Source of the DNA: Pyrinomonas methylaliphatogenes | Lineage (GTDB): Bacteria; Acidobacteriota; Blastocatellia; Pyrinomonadales; Pyrinomonadaceae | Length of the DNA: 64,000 bases | Reading direction: 5' to 3' | Assembly (NCBI RefSeq): GCF_000820845.2 | Contig: NZ_CBXV010000004.1 | Coordinates: 434,001-498,000, forward strand | In this document: piece by piece, positions 53,930 to 63,464 of the stretch | Layout of the letters: each line of letters opens with the position of its first letter | Numbering within the stretch: the first letter of the stretch is position 1 | Program-made: the position numbers and the translations under genes | The notes under the pieces: generated by a model | What the model saw: only the letters and a program-made list of their open reading frames with translations | Database searches by the model: none | Told to the model about the DNA's origin: nothing

Positions 53930-54016
53930 TGATCTGAGCGCGCGAGGGAGAGCGGAGCATCCCGTACTCGTTGCGCTCGATGACAAACAGATGATCTGAG
54001 CGCGCGAGGGAGAGCG
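53930..54016. repeat. Direct repeat locus H: 25-bp perfect pair, period 62
   Basis: TGATCTGAGCGCGCGAGGG and the following six bases occur at 53930-53954 and 53992-54016. Copy 2 ends at the xerC start codon and holds its ribosome-binding site (GAGGGAGAGCG). The insert, 53955-53991, is 37 bases and unrelated. Confidence 0.93.
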
Positions 54017-54943
54017 ATGGAGATGGAGAATCTTTTAGCCCAATTCTTCGACCATCTGCGTTACGAACGCAACGCGAGCGAACACACGTTGCGCAACTAT
54101 GCGATCGATCTGGGGCAGTTCTACGATTATCTCGCGCCCGCTGATCCGAAGACGGGCGCGCGTCGCCCGATCGATGTGCGCCAGATAGATCACATCACGA
54201 TTCGCGAGTGGTTGGCCCATCTTCATGCGGCCAAGAAGAAGAGGACCTCTATGGCGCGCAAACTAGCCGCTTTGCGCACCTTCTTTCAATTCCTGATCCG
54301 CGAAGGCGTGCTCGAGAGCAATCCCGCGAAGCTCGTTTCGACTCCGCGTCGAGAGAGGAAGTTGCCGACTTGTTTGACCATCGAAGAGGTCATCAGATTC
54401 ATAGAGACTCCCGATGTTAGCACCGATCTAGGGAAGCGGGATCGTGCGATCCTCGAGATGTTGTACGGCACGGGGATGCGCGTGTCGGAGTTGGTCAAAT
54501 TGAACGTATCGGATGTCGACTTCCGCAATCGGACTGTGCGCGTGACGGGCAAACGGCGCAGGCAGCGGATTGTGCCATTTGGCGAGCCGGCGTTGCATGC
54601 GCTTTTGCAATACATGACCGTCAGAGAGAACTTCTTGCGCAACGCGCCGCCCGCCGCGCGGGATGAGCGCGCCCTCTTTCTGAACTATCAGGGGACTCGT
54701 CTGACAACCCGTTCCGTCGGGCGCATGGTCGATAAGTACATCGAGCTGTGCGCTGGAATTCACAACATCAGCCCGCACTCTTTGCGGCACACTTTTGCGA
54801 CGCATCTGCTCGACAGCGGAGCCGATCTGCGCGACATACAAGAGCTTTTAGGGCATGCGCGCCTTTCGACGACCCAGATCTACACGCATGTGTCGTTGGA
54901 GAAGTTGATCGAAGTGTACGATAAGACGCATCCCAAATCCTGA
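54017..54943 (+). CDS. Tyrosine recombinase XerC/XerD family
   Basis: The 308-residue protein has the N-terminal SAM-like core-binding domain ([29 protein letters not shown]) and all catalytic residues by position: R155 in GMRVSELV, K179 in TGKRRRQR, H254 and R257 in [14 protein letters not shown]280 in LLGHARLS and Y289 in QIYTHVS. It would resolve chromosome dimers with its partner or excise elements. No dif-like site was identified in the window. The ATG follows GAGGGAGAGCG, which is the second copy of repeat locus H. Confidence 0.93.
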   Translation: MEMENLLAQFFDHLRYERNASEHTLRNYAIDLGQFYDYLAPADPKTGARRPIDVRQIDHITIREWLAHLHAAKKKRTSMARKLAALRTFFQFLIREGVLESNPAKLVSTPRRERKLPTCLTIEEVIRFIETPDVSTDLGKRDRAILEMLYGTGMRVSELVKLNVSDVDFRNRTVRVTGKRRRQRIVPFGEPALHALLQYMTVRENFLRNAPPAARDERALFLNYQGTRLTTRSVGRMVDKYIELCAGIHNISPHSLRHTFATHLLDSGADLRDIQELLGHARLSTTQIYTHVSLEKLIEVYDKTHPKS

Positions 54944-54977
54944 CCTTCGGCTCCGCGGGTCCAGGGAGGGGGATTCT

Positions 54978-55355
54978 TCATAAAGTTGGCGTCTCCTCCG
55001 GTCCTCGCTGCGCTTCGATGAGCGCTTGGCAATCGGCGTCGTAGCGCGCTGTTGGCATCGCTTCGAGCCGACGTTCGCTGATCGGTTTGCCGCAGTTCTC
55101 GCAGATGCCGTACCTCCCCTCTTCGATCCGGCGGAGCGCTTCTTTTATCTCGGAGACAAAGCTCGATTCGCGCTCGCTCAGGCGATATTCGATCTCTTGT
55201 TCCACATCTTGGAAGGATAGATCGGCTGCGTCCTTGACACCGTCCGCCATGGCGATTTCGAGCGCGTCAGCTTGATTGTGTTGAGCGTTCTCCGTGTGGC
55301 GGCGTAGCTCCGCAAGCAATCTCTGCCTGAAATGTTCGAGCCTCTTTGCATCCAT
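54978..55355 (-). CDS. DksA/TraR-family zinc-finger protein, variant site
   Basis: From ATG 55355 (MDAKRLEHFRQRLLAEL) the 125-residue protein has the DksA coiled-coil (about 1-75), the DGVKDAADLS region and the C-terminal zinc-finger CENCGKPISERRLEAMPTARYDADCQALIE. In canonical DksA four cysteines form the finger; here C85, C88 and C109 remain and the third position is D106 (YDADC). Some family members do use fewer Cys. DksA-type proteins bind the RNA polymerase secondary channel with ppGpp. Acidic tip residues appear as DAADL. It is convergent with xerC/D. Confidence 0.88.
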   Translation of the reverse strand: MDAKRLEHFRQRLLAELRRHTENAQHNQADALEIAMADGVKDAADLSFQDVEQEIEYRLSERESSFVSEIKEALRRIEEGRYGICENCGKPISERRLEAMPTARYDADCQALIEAQRGPEETPTL

Positions 55356-55503
55356 CGGTCGCCTCGATAAACCCTTAGTGTCTGTCGCCTTCAGACGTCC
55401 GCGCATTATAGCTCATCGAGGCTGGAGAGGGAACGGAGGATGATTTTTAATTGGGACAGGCGTCGAAGTGAGGCGAGTTATGAATCCGCAGCGACGCGGG
55501 CTC

Positions 55504-55532
55504 TTGTTTATAAACATCTTATGATCTATAGT
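55504..55532 (+). promoter_or_regulatory. Promoter candidate before the SYLF gene
   Basis: TTGTTT (55504-55509), a 17-base spacer and TATAGT (55527-55532) lie about 190 bases upstream of the SYLF start in an AT-rich patch. No ORF is seen in the rest of 55356-55723. Confidence 0.45.
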
Positions 55533-55723
55533 GAATCCATTCCTTGAAGACTCCCCCTCTTCGTGCGTGGCCGAAAAGGAGTTGGGCTCTCCCGCGAGGC
55601 CGTGAGGAGATAAGGCGTTTTGCGCGAAGGCGAAGTTTCATCGAACGTCGATCTGGCGTCAGGCGTAAGATCGGCGGTTCTCCCCCGAGGCTTTGAATAT
55701 TTCCGATGACGAGGAGGTTTATG

Positions 55724-56461
55724 ATGATGAGCAGATTGTCGATCAGAGTGGCATGTTTGTGGTTGATCGTCGCCGTGTGCTTCTCAACCGTAATTCAGGC
55801 GCAGACGCGCGAGCGCGCGCGCGCCCAACGGGCAAACGCTAAACAACTCAACGAGGCGGCGGAGAGGGCTTCGCATGCCGCGCGCGTGCTCGATGAGATT
55901 ATGGCCGTGCCGGATAAGGCGATACCGCGCGAATTGCTTGAAAGGGCGCAGGCGATCGCCGTCTTTCCCGACGTCCTGCGGGCGGCGTTCGTCTTCGGCG
56001 GGCGCGGTGGGAAAGGTGTGATCAGTCGTCGCTTAGCGAATGGGAAGTGGAGCGCTCCGGCTTTCTTCGCGCTCGGCGGAGGCAGCTTCGGCGCGCAGAT
56101 CGGCGCTTCGAAGACCGATCTCGTGCTGTTGATCATGAACGATGCCGGATTGCAAGGCTTGTTGCAGGATAAAGTGACGCTTGGCGGTGATGTGAGCGTC
56201 GCGGCTGGACCAGTCGGGCGGAGCGCCAGCGCTTCGACCAACGTGACGCTCGACGCCGGAATCCTCTCCTATTCGCGTTCAAAAGGAGCTTTCATCGGCG
56301 CAGCTTTGGAAGGGGCGGTGATCAATCCCGACAATGACCTCAATCAAGTGGTGTACGGCTTAAAAGCGAAAGAGATCCTGTCCGGCATGCAGATCGATAT
56401 GTCGCGGTTGCCGCGAGGGCTACAGCTTTTCGCGCAGACGGCGGCGCGTTACGCGAGGTGA
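55724..56461 (+). CDS. SYLF (Ysc84) domain lipid-binding protein, secreted
   Basis: The product has a signal peptide (about 1-27, VACLWLIVAVCFSTVIQAQ) and a helix rich in Ala/Arg. The SYLF domain spans about 55-240: PRELLERAQAIAVFPDVLRAAFVFGGRGGKGVISRR, then FALGGGSFGAQIGASKTDLVLLIMN, then VAAGPVGRSASASTN and AILSYSRSKGAFIGAALEGAVI. SYLF domains bind phospholipids. The start is one of three adjacent ATGs; with GAGGAGG at 55711-55717, ATG 55724 or 55727 is best. No operon partner. Confidence 0.9.
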   Translation: MMSRLSIRVACLWLIVAVCFSTVIQAQTRERARAQRANAKQLNEAAERASHAARVLDEIMAVPDKAIPRELLERAQAIAVFPDVLRAAFVFGGRGGKGVISRRLANGKWSAPAFFALGGGSFGAQIGASKTDLVLLIMNDAGLQGLLQDKVTLGGDVSVAAGPVGRSASASTNVTLDAGILSYSRSKGAFIGAALEGAVINPDNDLNQVVYGLKAKEILSGMQIDMSRLPRGLQLFAQTAARYAR

Positions 56462-56546
56462 TCCGCCTCGGATGCGGCGCAAGCGGTCGGGCCGAGGGTG
56501 AGTGTTCGGGGAGCCTGAACGCCATCTTCGGCTCGATCGCGGCGTT

Positions 56547-56993
56547 TCAGCGCGGGGGTTGCGAGCCGATGATGTCGCGGAATGAGACGTAAAGATCCGA
56601 GAGGCGATCGGCAGAGGCCGGATCGCTGCGAGCTAGGAGCGTGATCAATTCATCGCGTTGCGCCAGGAGCGAGCGCAGCGCGTCCTGCTGCTTCGATGAG
56701 AAAGCCGATCCCTGCTGGCGATCCATCTCATCGCGCGCGGCGGTGAAGAAGCTGCTCGCCGCAAGTCGCGCCTGCTCATATTCGCCGCGGCGCGCGTCGA
56801 TCGCGGCTGAGGCGAGTTCGCACTGCATTTGGCGCACGCGCAACGATGTTTGCGCTGCGTTCAACTCTTGGGCGCGCTGATGGGCGGAAAACCACGTGGG
56901 CACGAAGCCGAGCAGGAAAGCGATAAGGAGTGCGGCGACAAAGAGAACGGGCTTTCTCCATTTCTGCGGCGGTCTTTTCGTCTCTCCGTTCAT
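56547..56993 (-). CDS. Single-pass membrane protein with coiled coil, unknown function
   Basis: The 148-residue product has a basic N-terminus, one membrane helix (VLFVAALLIAFLLGFVPTWF) and then a long helical region with heptad-like pattern (about 45-145, RAQELNAAQTSLRVRQMQCELASAAIDARRGEYEQA). This looks like a membrane-anchored helical-bundle protein. I do not recognise a named family. It is convergent with the SYLF gene and divergent from the kinase-like gene. Confidence 0.7.
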   Translation of the reverse strand: MNGETKRPPQKWRKPVLFVAALLIAFLLGFVPTWFSAHQRAQELNAAQTSLRVRQMQCELASAAIDARRGEYEQARLAASSFFTAARDEMDRQQGSAFSSKQQDALRSLLAQRDELITLLARSDPASADRLSDLYVSFRDIIGSQPPR

Positions 56994-57118
56994 CGAAACC
57001 CTCCTAGCTCAGTCCACAGACCTCGGCTGCAGAAACTTGATGAGCAGATCATAGCCTGGCTTGCGCTCGATGCCAAGTGCCGATCGAACCTCGCCTAAAT
57101 CATCAGCTTTGTTCTATC

Positions 57119-57137
57119 ATTGTAAGGGTGTTACAAT
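57119..57137. promoter_or_regulatory. Inverted repeat in the leader of the AmgK-like gene
   Basis: ATTGTAA-GGGTG-TTACAAT is a perfect 7-5-7 inverted repeat about 80 bases before the start at 57218. It has the form of a dimeric regulator operator. Confidence 0.45.
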
Positions 57138-57217
57138 CGCGCGGCTCTGGTGCGATGGGATTGAGAGTTTTCATCGCCTCTCGCCGCTAAAGCGCGCTAA
57201 GATCGGGTTACCCTGAA

Positions 57218-58288
57218 ATGAAACAGTCCGTCTCTTCGACAACGGAGCCGCAGGATATTCCGGCGCGCGAGCGTCTGAGGCTCTATCTCGAGCGTTCAGG
57301 TTGTGCTGTAGATGCGAGTCGCATCATCGCTTTGACGCCCGACGCTTCCGTGCGCGCCTATTTCCGCATCCCCTGGCATGGCGCGACGGCTGTCGCGGCG
57401 GTCTATCCGGAACCTTTCGATCCGGCCACACACCCTTTTCTGGATGTCACTCAGCTGTTTGCGGAGGCCGGATTGCCTGTGCCGCAGGTGATCGCCGTAG
57501 AGGGTGAGTTAGGGATCATCGTGCAGGAAGATCTGGGCGACCGCCAACTGCGCAACCTTTTGGAGACCGCTTCGGAGGATGAGCGTGAGCAACGCCTCGA
57601 GGAGGCGATAGGGTTGATCGCGCAGATTCAAGCGGCGACTGAACTCGCTTACGCGCGCGACTCGATTTGCAGCCGTCTCGCTTTCGATGAGGCCAAGCTC
57701 TCTTGGGAGCTGGACTTCTTCTATCAACACTATTTCGGCAGTCTGCGGGGCGAAAAGCTCAGCGACAGCGAAGAGCGGCGATTGAAGGATGAGCTTTATG
57801 AATTGGCGCGCGAGCTCGCCGCGCGCCCGCGCATCCTCTGCCACCGCGATTTTCACGTCTCGAATCTGATGGTCGATCAGCGTGGGCGTTTGCGCATCAT
57901 CGATCATCAGGATGCGCGGATGGGACCGGCAAGCTACGATCTAGTCTCGTTGTTGCTGGACCGGCAAAAAGCGCCGCCATCGTTGGCTGAGCTACGCGAG
58001 CGGAGGCTCTTCTTCCTCGAAGCGCGGGCTTCGCGCGGCTTGCCCACGATCGATCCTGATGAGTTCGCCCGCGAATTCCGCTTGACGACGGTGCAGCGGG
58101 GGCTCAAAGCCGTCGGCACCTTCTCTTGTCAAACGGCGGTCTATGGCCGTGGTCGAGCTTACGCGCGATTCATCCGCCCGACGCTCGAAATCGTGTTGCA
58201 GGCTTTGGAATGGCTGGGACGTTTCCCCGAAATCAGGCGGCAGATCGCCGCGCGCATCAAAGATCCGATCGAACTCGAAGTGAGCTGA
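57218..58288 (+). CDS. Aminoglycoside-phosphotransferase-fold sugar kinase (AmgK-like)
   Basis: The 356-residue protein has a kinase fold with ILCHRDFHVSNLMVDQRGRLRIIDHQDARMGPASYDLVSLL. Here HRDFHVSN is the catalytic Asp loop and IDHQDARMG replaces the DFG-like metal site. The N-terminal part has ALTPDASVRAYFRI, the P-loop-like lobe. AmgK phosphorylates N-acetylmuramate or N-acetylglucosamine at C1 in cell-wall recycling; the COG3178-type text fits but MurU is not adjacent. It overlaps no neighbour; asnS follows by 68 bases on the same strand. Confidence 0.8.
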   Translation: MKQSVSSTTEPQDIPARERLRLYLERSGCAVDASRIIALTPDASVRAYFRIPWHGATAVAAVYPEPFDPATHPFLDVTQLFAEAGLPVPQVIAVEGELGIIVQEDLGDRQLRNLLETASEDEREQRLEEAIGLIAQIQAATELAYARDSICSRLAFDEAKLSWELDFFYQHYFGSLRGEKLSDSEERRLKDELYELARELAARPRILCHRDFHVSNLMVDQRGRLRIIDHQDARMGPASYDLVSLLLDRQKAPPSLAELRERRLFFLEARASRGLPTIDPDEFAREFRLTTVQRGLKAVGTFSCQTAVYGRGRAYARFIRPTLEIVLQALEWLGRFPEIRRQIAARIKDPIELEVS

Positions 58289-58356
58289 TCGGCAACCTCC
58301 GGTCACGGAGGCGCAGACCGGCGCTCTGCCCGAAAACTTCAGCGAGCAGGTGAGGG

Positions 58357-59694
58357 ATGAAGGGATCGTTGCTCTCTTTCAAACCACAGGTTTACATCAA
58401 AGACTTGTCTCGCCACGTTGGCGAAGAGGTTGTAATCAAAGGTTGGCTTTACAATTCGCGCTCGAGCGGCAAGATCCTCTTCCCGCAGTTGCGCGACGGG
58501 ACGGGCATCGTCCAATGCGTCGTCCTCAAAAGCGCGGTCTCCCCTGAAGTGTGGGAGGCGCTCGACCATCTCGGACAGGAATCGTCGCTCGTCGTGCGCG
58601 GCAAAGTGCGCGAGGATGCGCGCGCGCCGGGCGGTTATGAGATCGAAGTGACGGACGCGGAGGTCGTGCAGGCGGCGACCGGTTATCCGATCACGCCGAA
58701 GGAGCATGGCGTCGAATTTTTGCTCGACCATCGCCATTTGTGGATTCGTTCGCGTCGGCAGCACGCGATCCTCAAAGTGCGCCATACGGTCGTGCGGGCG
58801 GTGCGTGACTTTCTAGATCAAGAGGGGTTCATCCTGTGTGACGCGCCGATCCTGACTCCGGCGGCTTGCGAAGGGACGACGACGCTCTTTGAGGTTGACT
58901 ATTTCGAGGACGAAAAGGCTTATCTTACGCAATCGGGGCAGCTTTATAACGAAGCGACGGCGGCAGCGTTCGGGCGCGTCTACTGTTTCGGTCCAACTTT
59001 TCGCGCCGAAAAATCGAAGACGCGCCGTCATCTGACCGAATTCTGGATGGTCGAGCCGGAGATGGCCTATGCGACGATCGATGATGTGATGGAGCTGAGC
59101 GAGCGCTTCTTGACGGCGATCGTCGCGCGCGTGCTCGATGAAAGGCGCGAAGAGTTGAAGCTCTTGGAACGCGACACCGCGAAGCTCGAGCGGATCGCGC
59201 CGCCTTTCCCGCGCCTCCACTACGACGAGGCTGTACGCATATTGCAGGAGGGGCATGAGCGCGGGGCGCTCGAGGATCGCTTCGAGTGGGGCGGAGATTT
59301 CGGCGCGCCCGATGAGACCTATCTCTCGCAACAGTTCGAAAAACCGGTCATGGTCCACCGATTCCCGGCGGCCGTCAAAGCTTTCTACATGGCGCGCGAT
59401 CCGGAACGACCCGAACTCGCTTTGGGCGTCGATGTGCTCGCTCCCGAGGGGTACGGCGAGATCATCGGGGGCGGCGAGCGGGCCGCTTCGCTCGAGTTCC
59501 TCGAAGAGCAGATCCGCGAGCACAATCTTCCGCGCGAGGCGTTTGAGTGGTATCTGGACCTGCGCCGTTATGGGAGCGTCCCGCATGCCGGTTTCGGGAT
59601 GGGGATCGAACGATGTGTCGCATGGTTGTGCGGGATCGAGCACGTGCGCGAGACGATCCCATTTCCGCGCATGCTCTATCGTTTGCGCCCTTGA
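58357..59694 (+). CDS. asnS: Asparaginyl-tRNA synthetase
   Basis: The 445-residue class IIb synthetase has an N-terminal OB domain ([36 protein letters not shown]), motif 2 with [21 protein letters not shown], and motif 3 [15 protein letters not shown] near the C-terminus. The core text around [35 protein letters not shown] is that of AsnS rather than AspS. It charges tRNA-Asn directly. The start is ATG 58357. Within 13 bases the methyltransferase gene begins. Confidence 0.93.
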   Translation: MKGSLLSFKPQVYIKDLSRHVGEEVVIKGWLYNSRSSGKILFPQLRDGTGIVQCVVLKSAVSPEVWEALDHLGQESSLVVRGKVREDARAPGGYEIEVTDAEVVQAATGYPITPKEHGVEFLLDHRHLWIRSRRQHAILKVRHTVVRAVRDFLDQEGFILCDAPILTPAACEGTTTLFEVDYFEDEKAYLTQSGQLYNEATAAAFGRVYCFGPTFRAEKSKTRRHLTEFWMVEPEMAYATIDDVMELSERFLTAIVARVLDERREELKLLERDTAKLERIAPPFPRLHYDEAVRILQEGHERGALEDRFEWGGDFGAPDETYLSQQFEKPVMVHRFPAAVKAFYMARDPERPELALGVDVLAPEGYGEIIGGGERAASLEFLEEQIREHNLPREAFEWYLDLRRYGSVPHAGFGMGIERCVAWLCGIEHVRETIPFPRMLYRLRP

Positions 59695-59706
59695 TGGAGG
59701 ATCTTC

Positions 59707-60426
59707 GTGGAGGAGAGGTTGCGACTTGAATTCAACGAATGGGCGCGCGGCGGAAGCGCCGAACGGATGGAACGCGGTCACTTGCCCGTCGGATTGCAAG
59801 CGCTGGCCCGATTGAACGTCGCGCGCAAAGCGCGTTGTCTCGATCTCGGGTGTGGCTCCGGATGGGCGACGCGCTGGATGGCCGAACGGGCTTCGGATGG
59901 ATTCGCCATCGGGCTCGACGTCTCCGATGAGATGGCGCGGCGCGCCCGTGAGCGCAGCGCGAGTTTTACGAACGCCTTCTTCTGTGTGGCGAATGCCGAG
60001 CGTTTGCCTTTTGCCAATGCGTTCTTCACACACGCTTTCTCGATGGAGGCGCTCTACTACTGCGCCGATATCGCCGCCGCGCTGAAAGAGGTGTGTCGCG
60101 TGCTCGCTCCCGGGGCGCGATTCATCGCCGTGGTCGATCTCTTCTATGAGAATCGCGCAACTCACGGGTGGACCAGAAGATTAAACGTCCCGGTCCATCT
60201 GCTGAGCAGCGCCGAATACCGTGATCTGTTTGCGCGGGCAGGGTTCGTGCAGATCGAAGACGCGCGGCTTTATGACCCGACACCGCTTGAGGAAGATTAT
60301 CCGATCGGTTGGTTCGACACGCGCGAAGATTATCTGAGCTATCGTGCTGAAGGATCGCTGATGATCAAGGCGATGAAAGCTACGCGATGGGAAACGGAGC
60401 GAACATCTGCCGGTCCTAAAACGTAA
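59707..60426 (+). CDS. SAM-dependent methyltransferase
   Basis: GTG 59707 follows GGAGGATC. The 239-residue class I methyltransferase has the SAM motif CLDLGCGSGWATRWMAE (about residues 40-55), the acidic residue in GLDVSDEMARRAR, and the post-motif ANAERLPFANAFFTHAFSMEALYYCADIAAALKEVCRVLAPGARFIAV. It resembles the ubiquinone/menaquinone or generic small-molecule type; the substrate is unknown. It follows asnS by 12 bases, so the two are co-transcribed. Confidence 0.85.
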   Translation: MEERLRLEFNEWARGGSAERMERGHLPVGLQALARLNVARKARCLDLGCGSGWATRWMAERASDGFAIGLDVSDEMARRARERSASFTNAFFCVANAERLPFANAFFTHAFSMEALYYCADIAAALKEVCRVLAPGARFIAVVDLFYENRATHGWTRRLNVPVHLLSSAEYRDLFARAGFVQIEDARLYDPTPLEEDYPIGWFDTREDYLSYRAEGSLMIKAMKATRWETERTSAGPKT

Positions 60427-60465
60427 ATCTTTCTACAGAACGATCCTCATTACAAGGAGAGGTTT

Positions 60466-61314
60466 ATGAATTGCTTGCGGTGTGGCGCGGGATTGGTTGA
60501 AGGTGCCGCCTTTTGCGGCACCTGCGGCGCGCCCGTGACGACGAAGGTGCCGAGCGGCGGGATCAGCCTCGATGCTGATGGGCAGGGCGTCGGATTGGGT
60601 TACAGTTATGAGATATTACACCAGCCGGCCTTCTCGCTGGCCATCGTGCGTTTAGAGCCCGAGCAGTCCATCCTAACCGAGGCCGGGGCGATGGTTGCGA
60701 TGTCGGCCAACGTCGAGCTTCAATCGCAGATGAGGGGCGGGCTGTTAGGCGCGCTCAAACGCGCCGTCGTCGGCGAGTCGGCTTTCATCTCGACCTTTAC
60801 GGCTCGCGGTGGGCCGGGCGAAGTGGCGCTTGCGCCGGGCGCTCCGGGCGATATCGCCGCCATCGAAATGCGCAACCAGACCTTCTTGGTCCAATCGAGT
60901 TCTTATCTGGCGAGCGACGCCGCGCTTGCTATCGACACGCGATGGGGCGGAGCGAAATCTTTTTTCAGCGGCGAAGGGCTTTTCGTTTTGCAGGTGCAGG
61001 GGACGGGATTGCTGCTCGTCTCCTCCTATGGAGCGATCCATCGCAAGCGGCTTGCTGCGGGCGAACGATACGTTGTCGATACGGGCCATTTGGTCGCTTG
61101 GGAAGCGACGTTGCAATACACCTTACGCAAAGCCGCGGCGGGCTTCTTCCGCAGTTTCGTCAGCGGCGAGGGGATCGTCGCGGAATTCACCGGTCCCGGA
61201 GAGTTGTTGATTCAAACGCGCAATCTCGCCGCGCTCGCTGGGCTGTTGAAGCCGTTCTTCCCCTCGCAGTCTTCAAGCCGTGGAAGCGCCTTCGATTTCG
61301 ACTTTGGCGATTGA
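60466..61314 (+). CDS. AIM24-family protein with N-terminal zinc ribbon
   Basis: The 282-residue protein starts with a zinc ribbon (CLRCGAGLVEGAAFCGTCGAPV) and then has an AIM24/TIGR00266 domain (about 50-270). Typical beta-rich text is LAIVRLEPEQSILTEAGAMVAMSANVELQSQMRGG and VQGTGLLLVSSYGAIHRKRLAAGERYVVDTGHLVAWE. The family function is not known; mitochondrial AIM24 is needed for inner-membrane organisation. Between the two knuckles the coding DNA has a perfect 9-bp hairpin (60501-60523), a by-product of the coding. The arginase start is only 9 bases after its stop, so the genes are probably co-transcribed. Confidence 0.88.
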   Translation: MNCLRCGAGLVEGAAFCGTCGAPVTTKVPSGGISLDADGQGVGLGYSYEILHQPAFSLAIVRLEPEQSILTEAGAMVAMSANVELQSQMRGGLLGALKRAVVGESAFISTFTARGGPGEVALAPGAPGDIAAIEMRNQTFLVQSSSYLASDAALAIDTRWGGAKSFFSGEGLFVLQVQGTGLLLVSSYGAIHRKRLAAGERYVVDTGHLVAWEATLQYTLRKAAAGFFRSFVSGEGIVAEFTGPGELLIQTRNLAALAGLLKPFFPSQSSSRGSAFDFDFGD

Positions 61315-61322
61315 GCGAAGAT

Positions 61323-62246
61323 ATGTCGACGGAACGGAACAAGCGGGTGGCCATTCTCGGCGTGCCGCTCAATTTCGGCGGAAGCATGGCCGGGGTCGAA
61401 CTCGGACCGGCGGCTTTGCGTCTGGCGCGTTTGCAGCAACGTATTCGCGGTTTGGGCTATGAGGTGCTCGATCTGGGCGATCTTCGTATCGAGCATCCGA
61501 ATTACGTCGCCGCTGCCGATGATCGAGCGAAGTATCTGCGCGAGATCAGCGCCGTATGCGAAGAGGTTGCGGCGGAAGTGCGCAGCATTCTGCGCGCCGG
61601 TCAATTCCCGATCATCCTCGGCGGCGATCACTCGATCGCTGCGGGCAGCGTGGCCGGTGTCGCTTCTTTCTTCCACGAACAGGATAAGCCGCTCGGCCTC
61701 ATCTGGCTCGACGCGCATGCCGACATGAACACGCCGGAGACGACGCCGACGGGCAACGTGCATGGGATGCCGCTTGCCGCTCTGTTCGGTTACGGGGCGC
61801 GCGAGTTGACGCATGTCGCCGGATACGCGCCGAAGATCGATCCGCGCTACTGTGCGCATGTCGGAGCGCGCGATGTCGATCCCGGCGAGCGCGAATTGAT
61901 CCGGCGATTGGGCGTGCGTTTCTTCACCATGCGCGAGATAGATGAGCGCGGGATGAGCGCCTGCATGGATGAAGCGCTTCGGATCGTTTCGCAAGCTCCC
62001 GCTGGCTATCACGTCACGCTCGATGTCGATGTGCTCGATCCGAACGATGCCCCCGGATCTGGAACGGTCGTGCGCGGCGGTTTGACCTACCGCGAGGCCC
62101 ATCTGGCGATGGAGAAGATCGCCGAGGCCGGTGGCATGCAAGCCCTCGAGGTCGTTGAGATCAATACCGTGCTTGATGTCAACAACAAAACGGCGGAACT
62201 CGGCGTGGAGCTGATCCTTTCGGCCTTGGGGAAGACGATCCTCTAG
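61323..62246 (+). CDS. rocF: Arginase
   Basis: From ATG 61323 the protein is 307 residues; the longer frame back to 60942 overlaps the AIM24 gene in another register. It has the binuclear manganese motifs GGDHSIAAGSVAG, WLDAHADMNTPETTPTGNVHGMPLA and LDVDVLDPNDAPGSGT, the order of true arginase, and the final ALEVVEINTVLDVNNKTAELGVELI. It hydrolyses arginine to ornithine and urea. No urease or ornithine genes are in the window. Confidence 0.93.
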   Translation: MSTERNKRVAILGVPLNFGGSMAGVELGPAALRLARLQQRIRGLGYEVLDLGDLRIEHPNYVAAADDRAKYLREISAVCEEVAAEVRSILRAGQFPIILGGDHSIAAGSVAGVASFFHEQDKPLGLIWLDAHADMNTPETTPTGNVHGMPLAALFGYGARELTHVAGYAPKIDPRYCAHVGARDVDPGERELIRRLGVRFFTMREIDERGMSACMDEALRIVSQAPAGYHVTLDVDVLDPNDAPGSGTVVRGGLTYREAHLAMEKIAEAGGMQALEVVEINTVLDVNNKTAELGVELILSALGKTIL

Positions 62247-62336
62247 ACTTGAAGCATCGGTTTAAGAGTCGTAACGCCGACAAAAGTTCAGGTTATAGCT
62301 TAACTTGGTACTGAAAAAGCCTCGAAGGAGAAGGAG

Positions 62337-63464
62337 TTGGGCAAACTGAGAGTGGGTCTCATCTTTGGCGGTCGGTCGGGCGAGCACGAGGTCTCGCTTC
62401 GGTCGGCGCGGGCCGTCATCCAAGCGTTGGATGGCGAACGTTACGAGGTCATCCCGATCGCTATCGCCAAAGATGGACGGTGGCTTCCGCCCGCCGAATC
62501 TTGGCGCATGTTACCGAGCGCTTCGATCCCCTCGACTCCTCACTCTTCACCTGAACGCGATGCGGTAACGATCATCGGCGATCTGAATTGGCAGGGACTC
62601 GTCCACCTTGGCGAAGATGGCACGCGAGTGGAGCGATTGGATGTCGTCTTCCCGGTACTTCACGGAACGTATGGCGAAGACGGGACGATTCAAGGGTTGC
62701 TCGAGATGGCCAATATCCCGTATGTCGGCTGCGGGGTCCTCGCTTCGGCTTGCGGCATGGATAAAGTGGCGATGAAGTCGCTTTTCCGCGCTGTCGGTCT
62801 GCCGATCTGCCGTTATCTTTGGTTCCTGCGCGCCGAATGGGAGACCAAGCCGAGCGAGGTCATCAAGCGCATTGAGCATGAGATAGGTTTCCCGTGCTTT
62901 GTTAAGCCGGCGAATTTGGGCTCTTCCGTCGGTGTAACGCGGGCGACGGATCGAGCTTCGCTCGAAGCGGCGCTCACCGAAGCTGCGCTTTATGACCGCA
63001 AAATCGTCGTCGAAGAGGCGCTCGATGTGCGTGAGATCGAATGCGCAGTGCTCGGGAACGAAGATCCACAAGCAAGTCTGCCGGGCGAGTACGTCGTCTT
63101 GGATCGACGCGCGGAGTTCCTCGATTATACGGAAAAATATGGGCAAACGGGGCACGTCGAATTCGTCACGCCGGCACCCGTCGCGGCTGAGCTCGTAAGG
63201 GAGATTCAACAGATGGCCTGTCGCGCCTTTCGCGCCATCGATGGGGCTGGGTTGGCCCGCGTCGATTTCTTCTTGCGTCGCGATACCGACGAACTCCTCA
63301 TCAACGAGATCAACACGATGCCCGGATTGACTGATGTTTCCGGATATCCGAAGATGTGGGCGGCTTCCGGGCTCGATTTCCCGCAGTTGCTCGATCGTCT
63401 GATCGAATTGGCGCTCGAACGCCACCGTGACAAGGCGCGCAATCGAACTAGCTTAGCTCATTAG
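62337..63464 (+). CDS. ddl: D-alanine--D-alanine ligase
   Basis: The TTG at 62337 has a strong AAGGAGAAGGAG site in front and is preferred over GTG 62352. The 375-residue ATP-grasp enzyme has [16 protein letters not shown] at the N-terminus, the [29 protein letters not shown] text, ATP-binding [16 protein letters not shown], and the metal/substrate end [21 protein letters not shown]. It makes D-Ala-D-Ala for peptidoglycan. About 90 bases after arginase without a shared start. Confidence 0.95.
   Translation: MGKLRVGLIFGGRSGEHEVSLRSARAVIQALDGERYEVIPIAIAKDGRWLPPAESWRMLPSASIPSTPHSSPERDAVTIIGDLNWQGLVHLGEDGTRVERLDVVFPVLHGTYGEDGTIQGLLEMANIPYVGCGVLASACGMDKVAMKSLFRAVGLPICRYLWFLRAEWETKPSEVIKRIEHEIGFPCFVKPANLGSSVGVTRATDRASLEAALTEAALYDRKIVVEEALDVREIECAVLGNEDPQASLPGEYVVLDRRAEFLDYTEKYGQTGHVEFVTPAPVAAELVREIQQMACRAFRAIDGAGLARVDFFLRRDTDELLINEINTMPGLTDVSGYPKMWAASGLDFPQLLDRLIELALERHRDKARNRTSLAH

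Noticed and set aside
60501-60523. 9-bp perfect hairpin AGGTGCCGC/GCGGCACCT
   Set aside because: It lies inside the AIM24 coding region and encodes the zinc-ribbon knuckle; not a terminator.
60942-61322. Extension of the arginase frame upstream
   Set aside because: It overlaps the AIM24 gene in another frame; arginase homology begins at the ATG at 61323.
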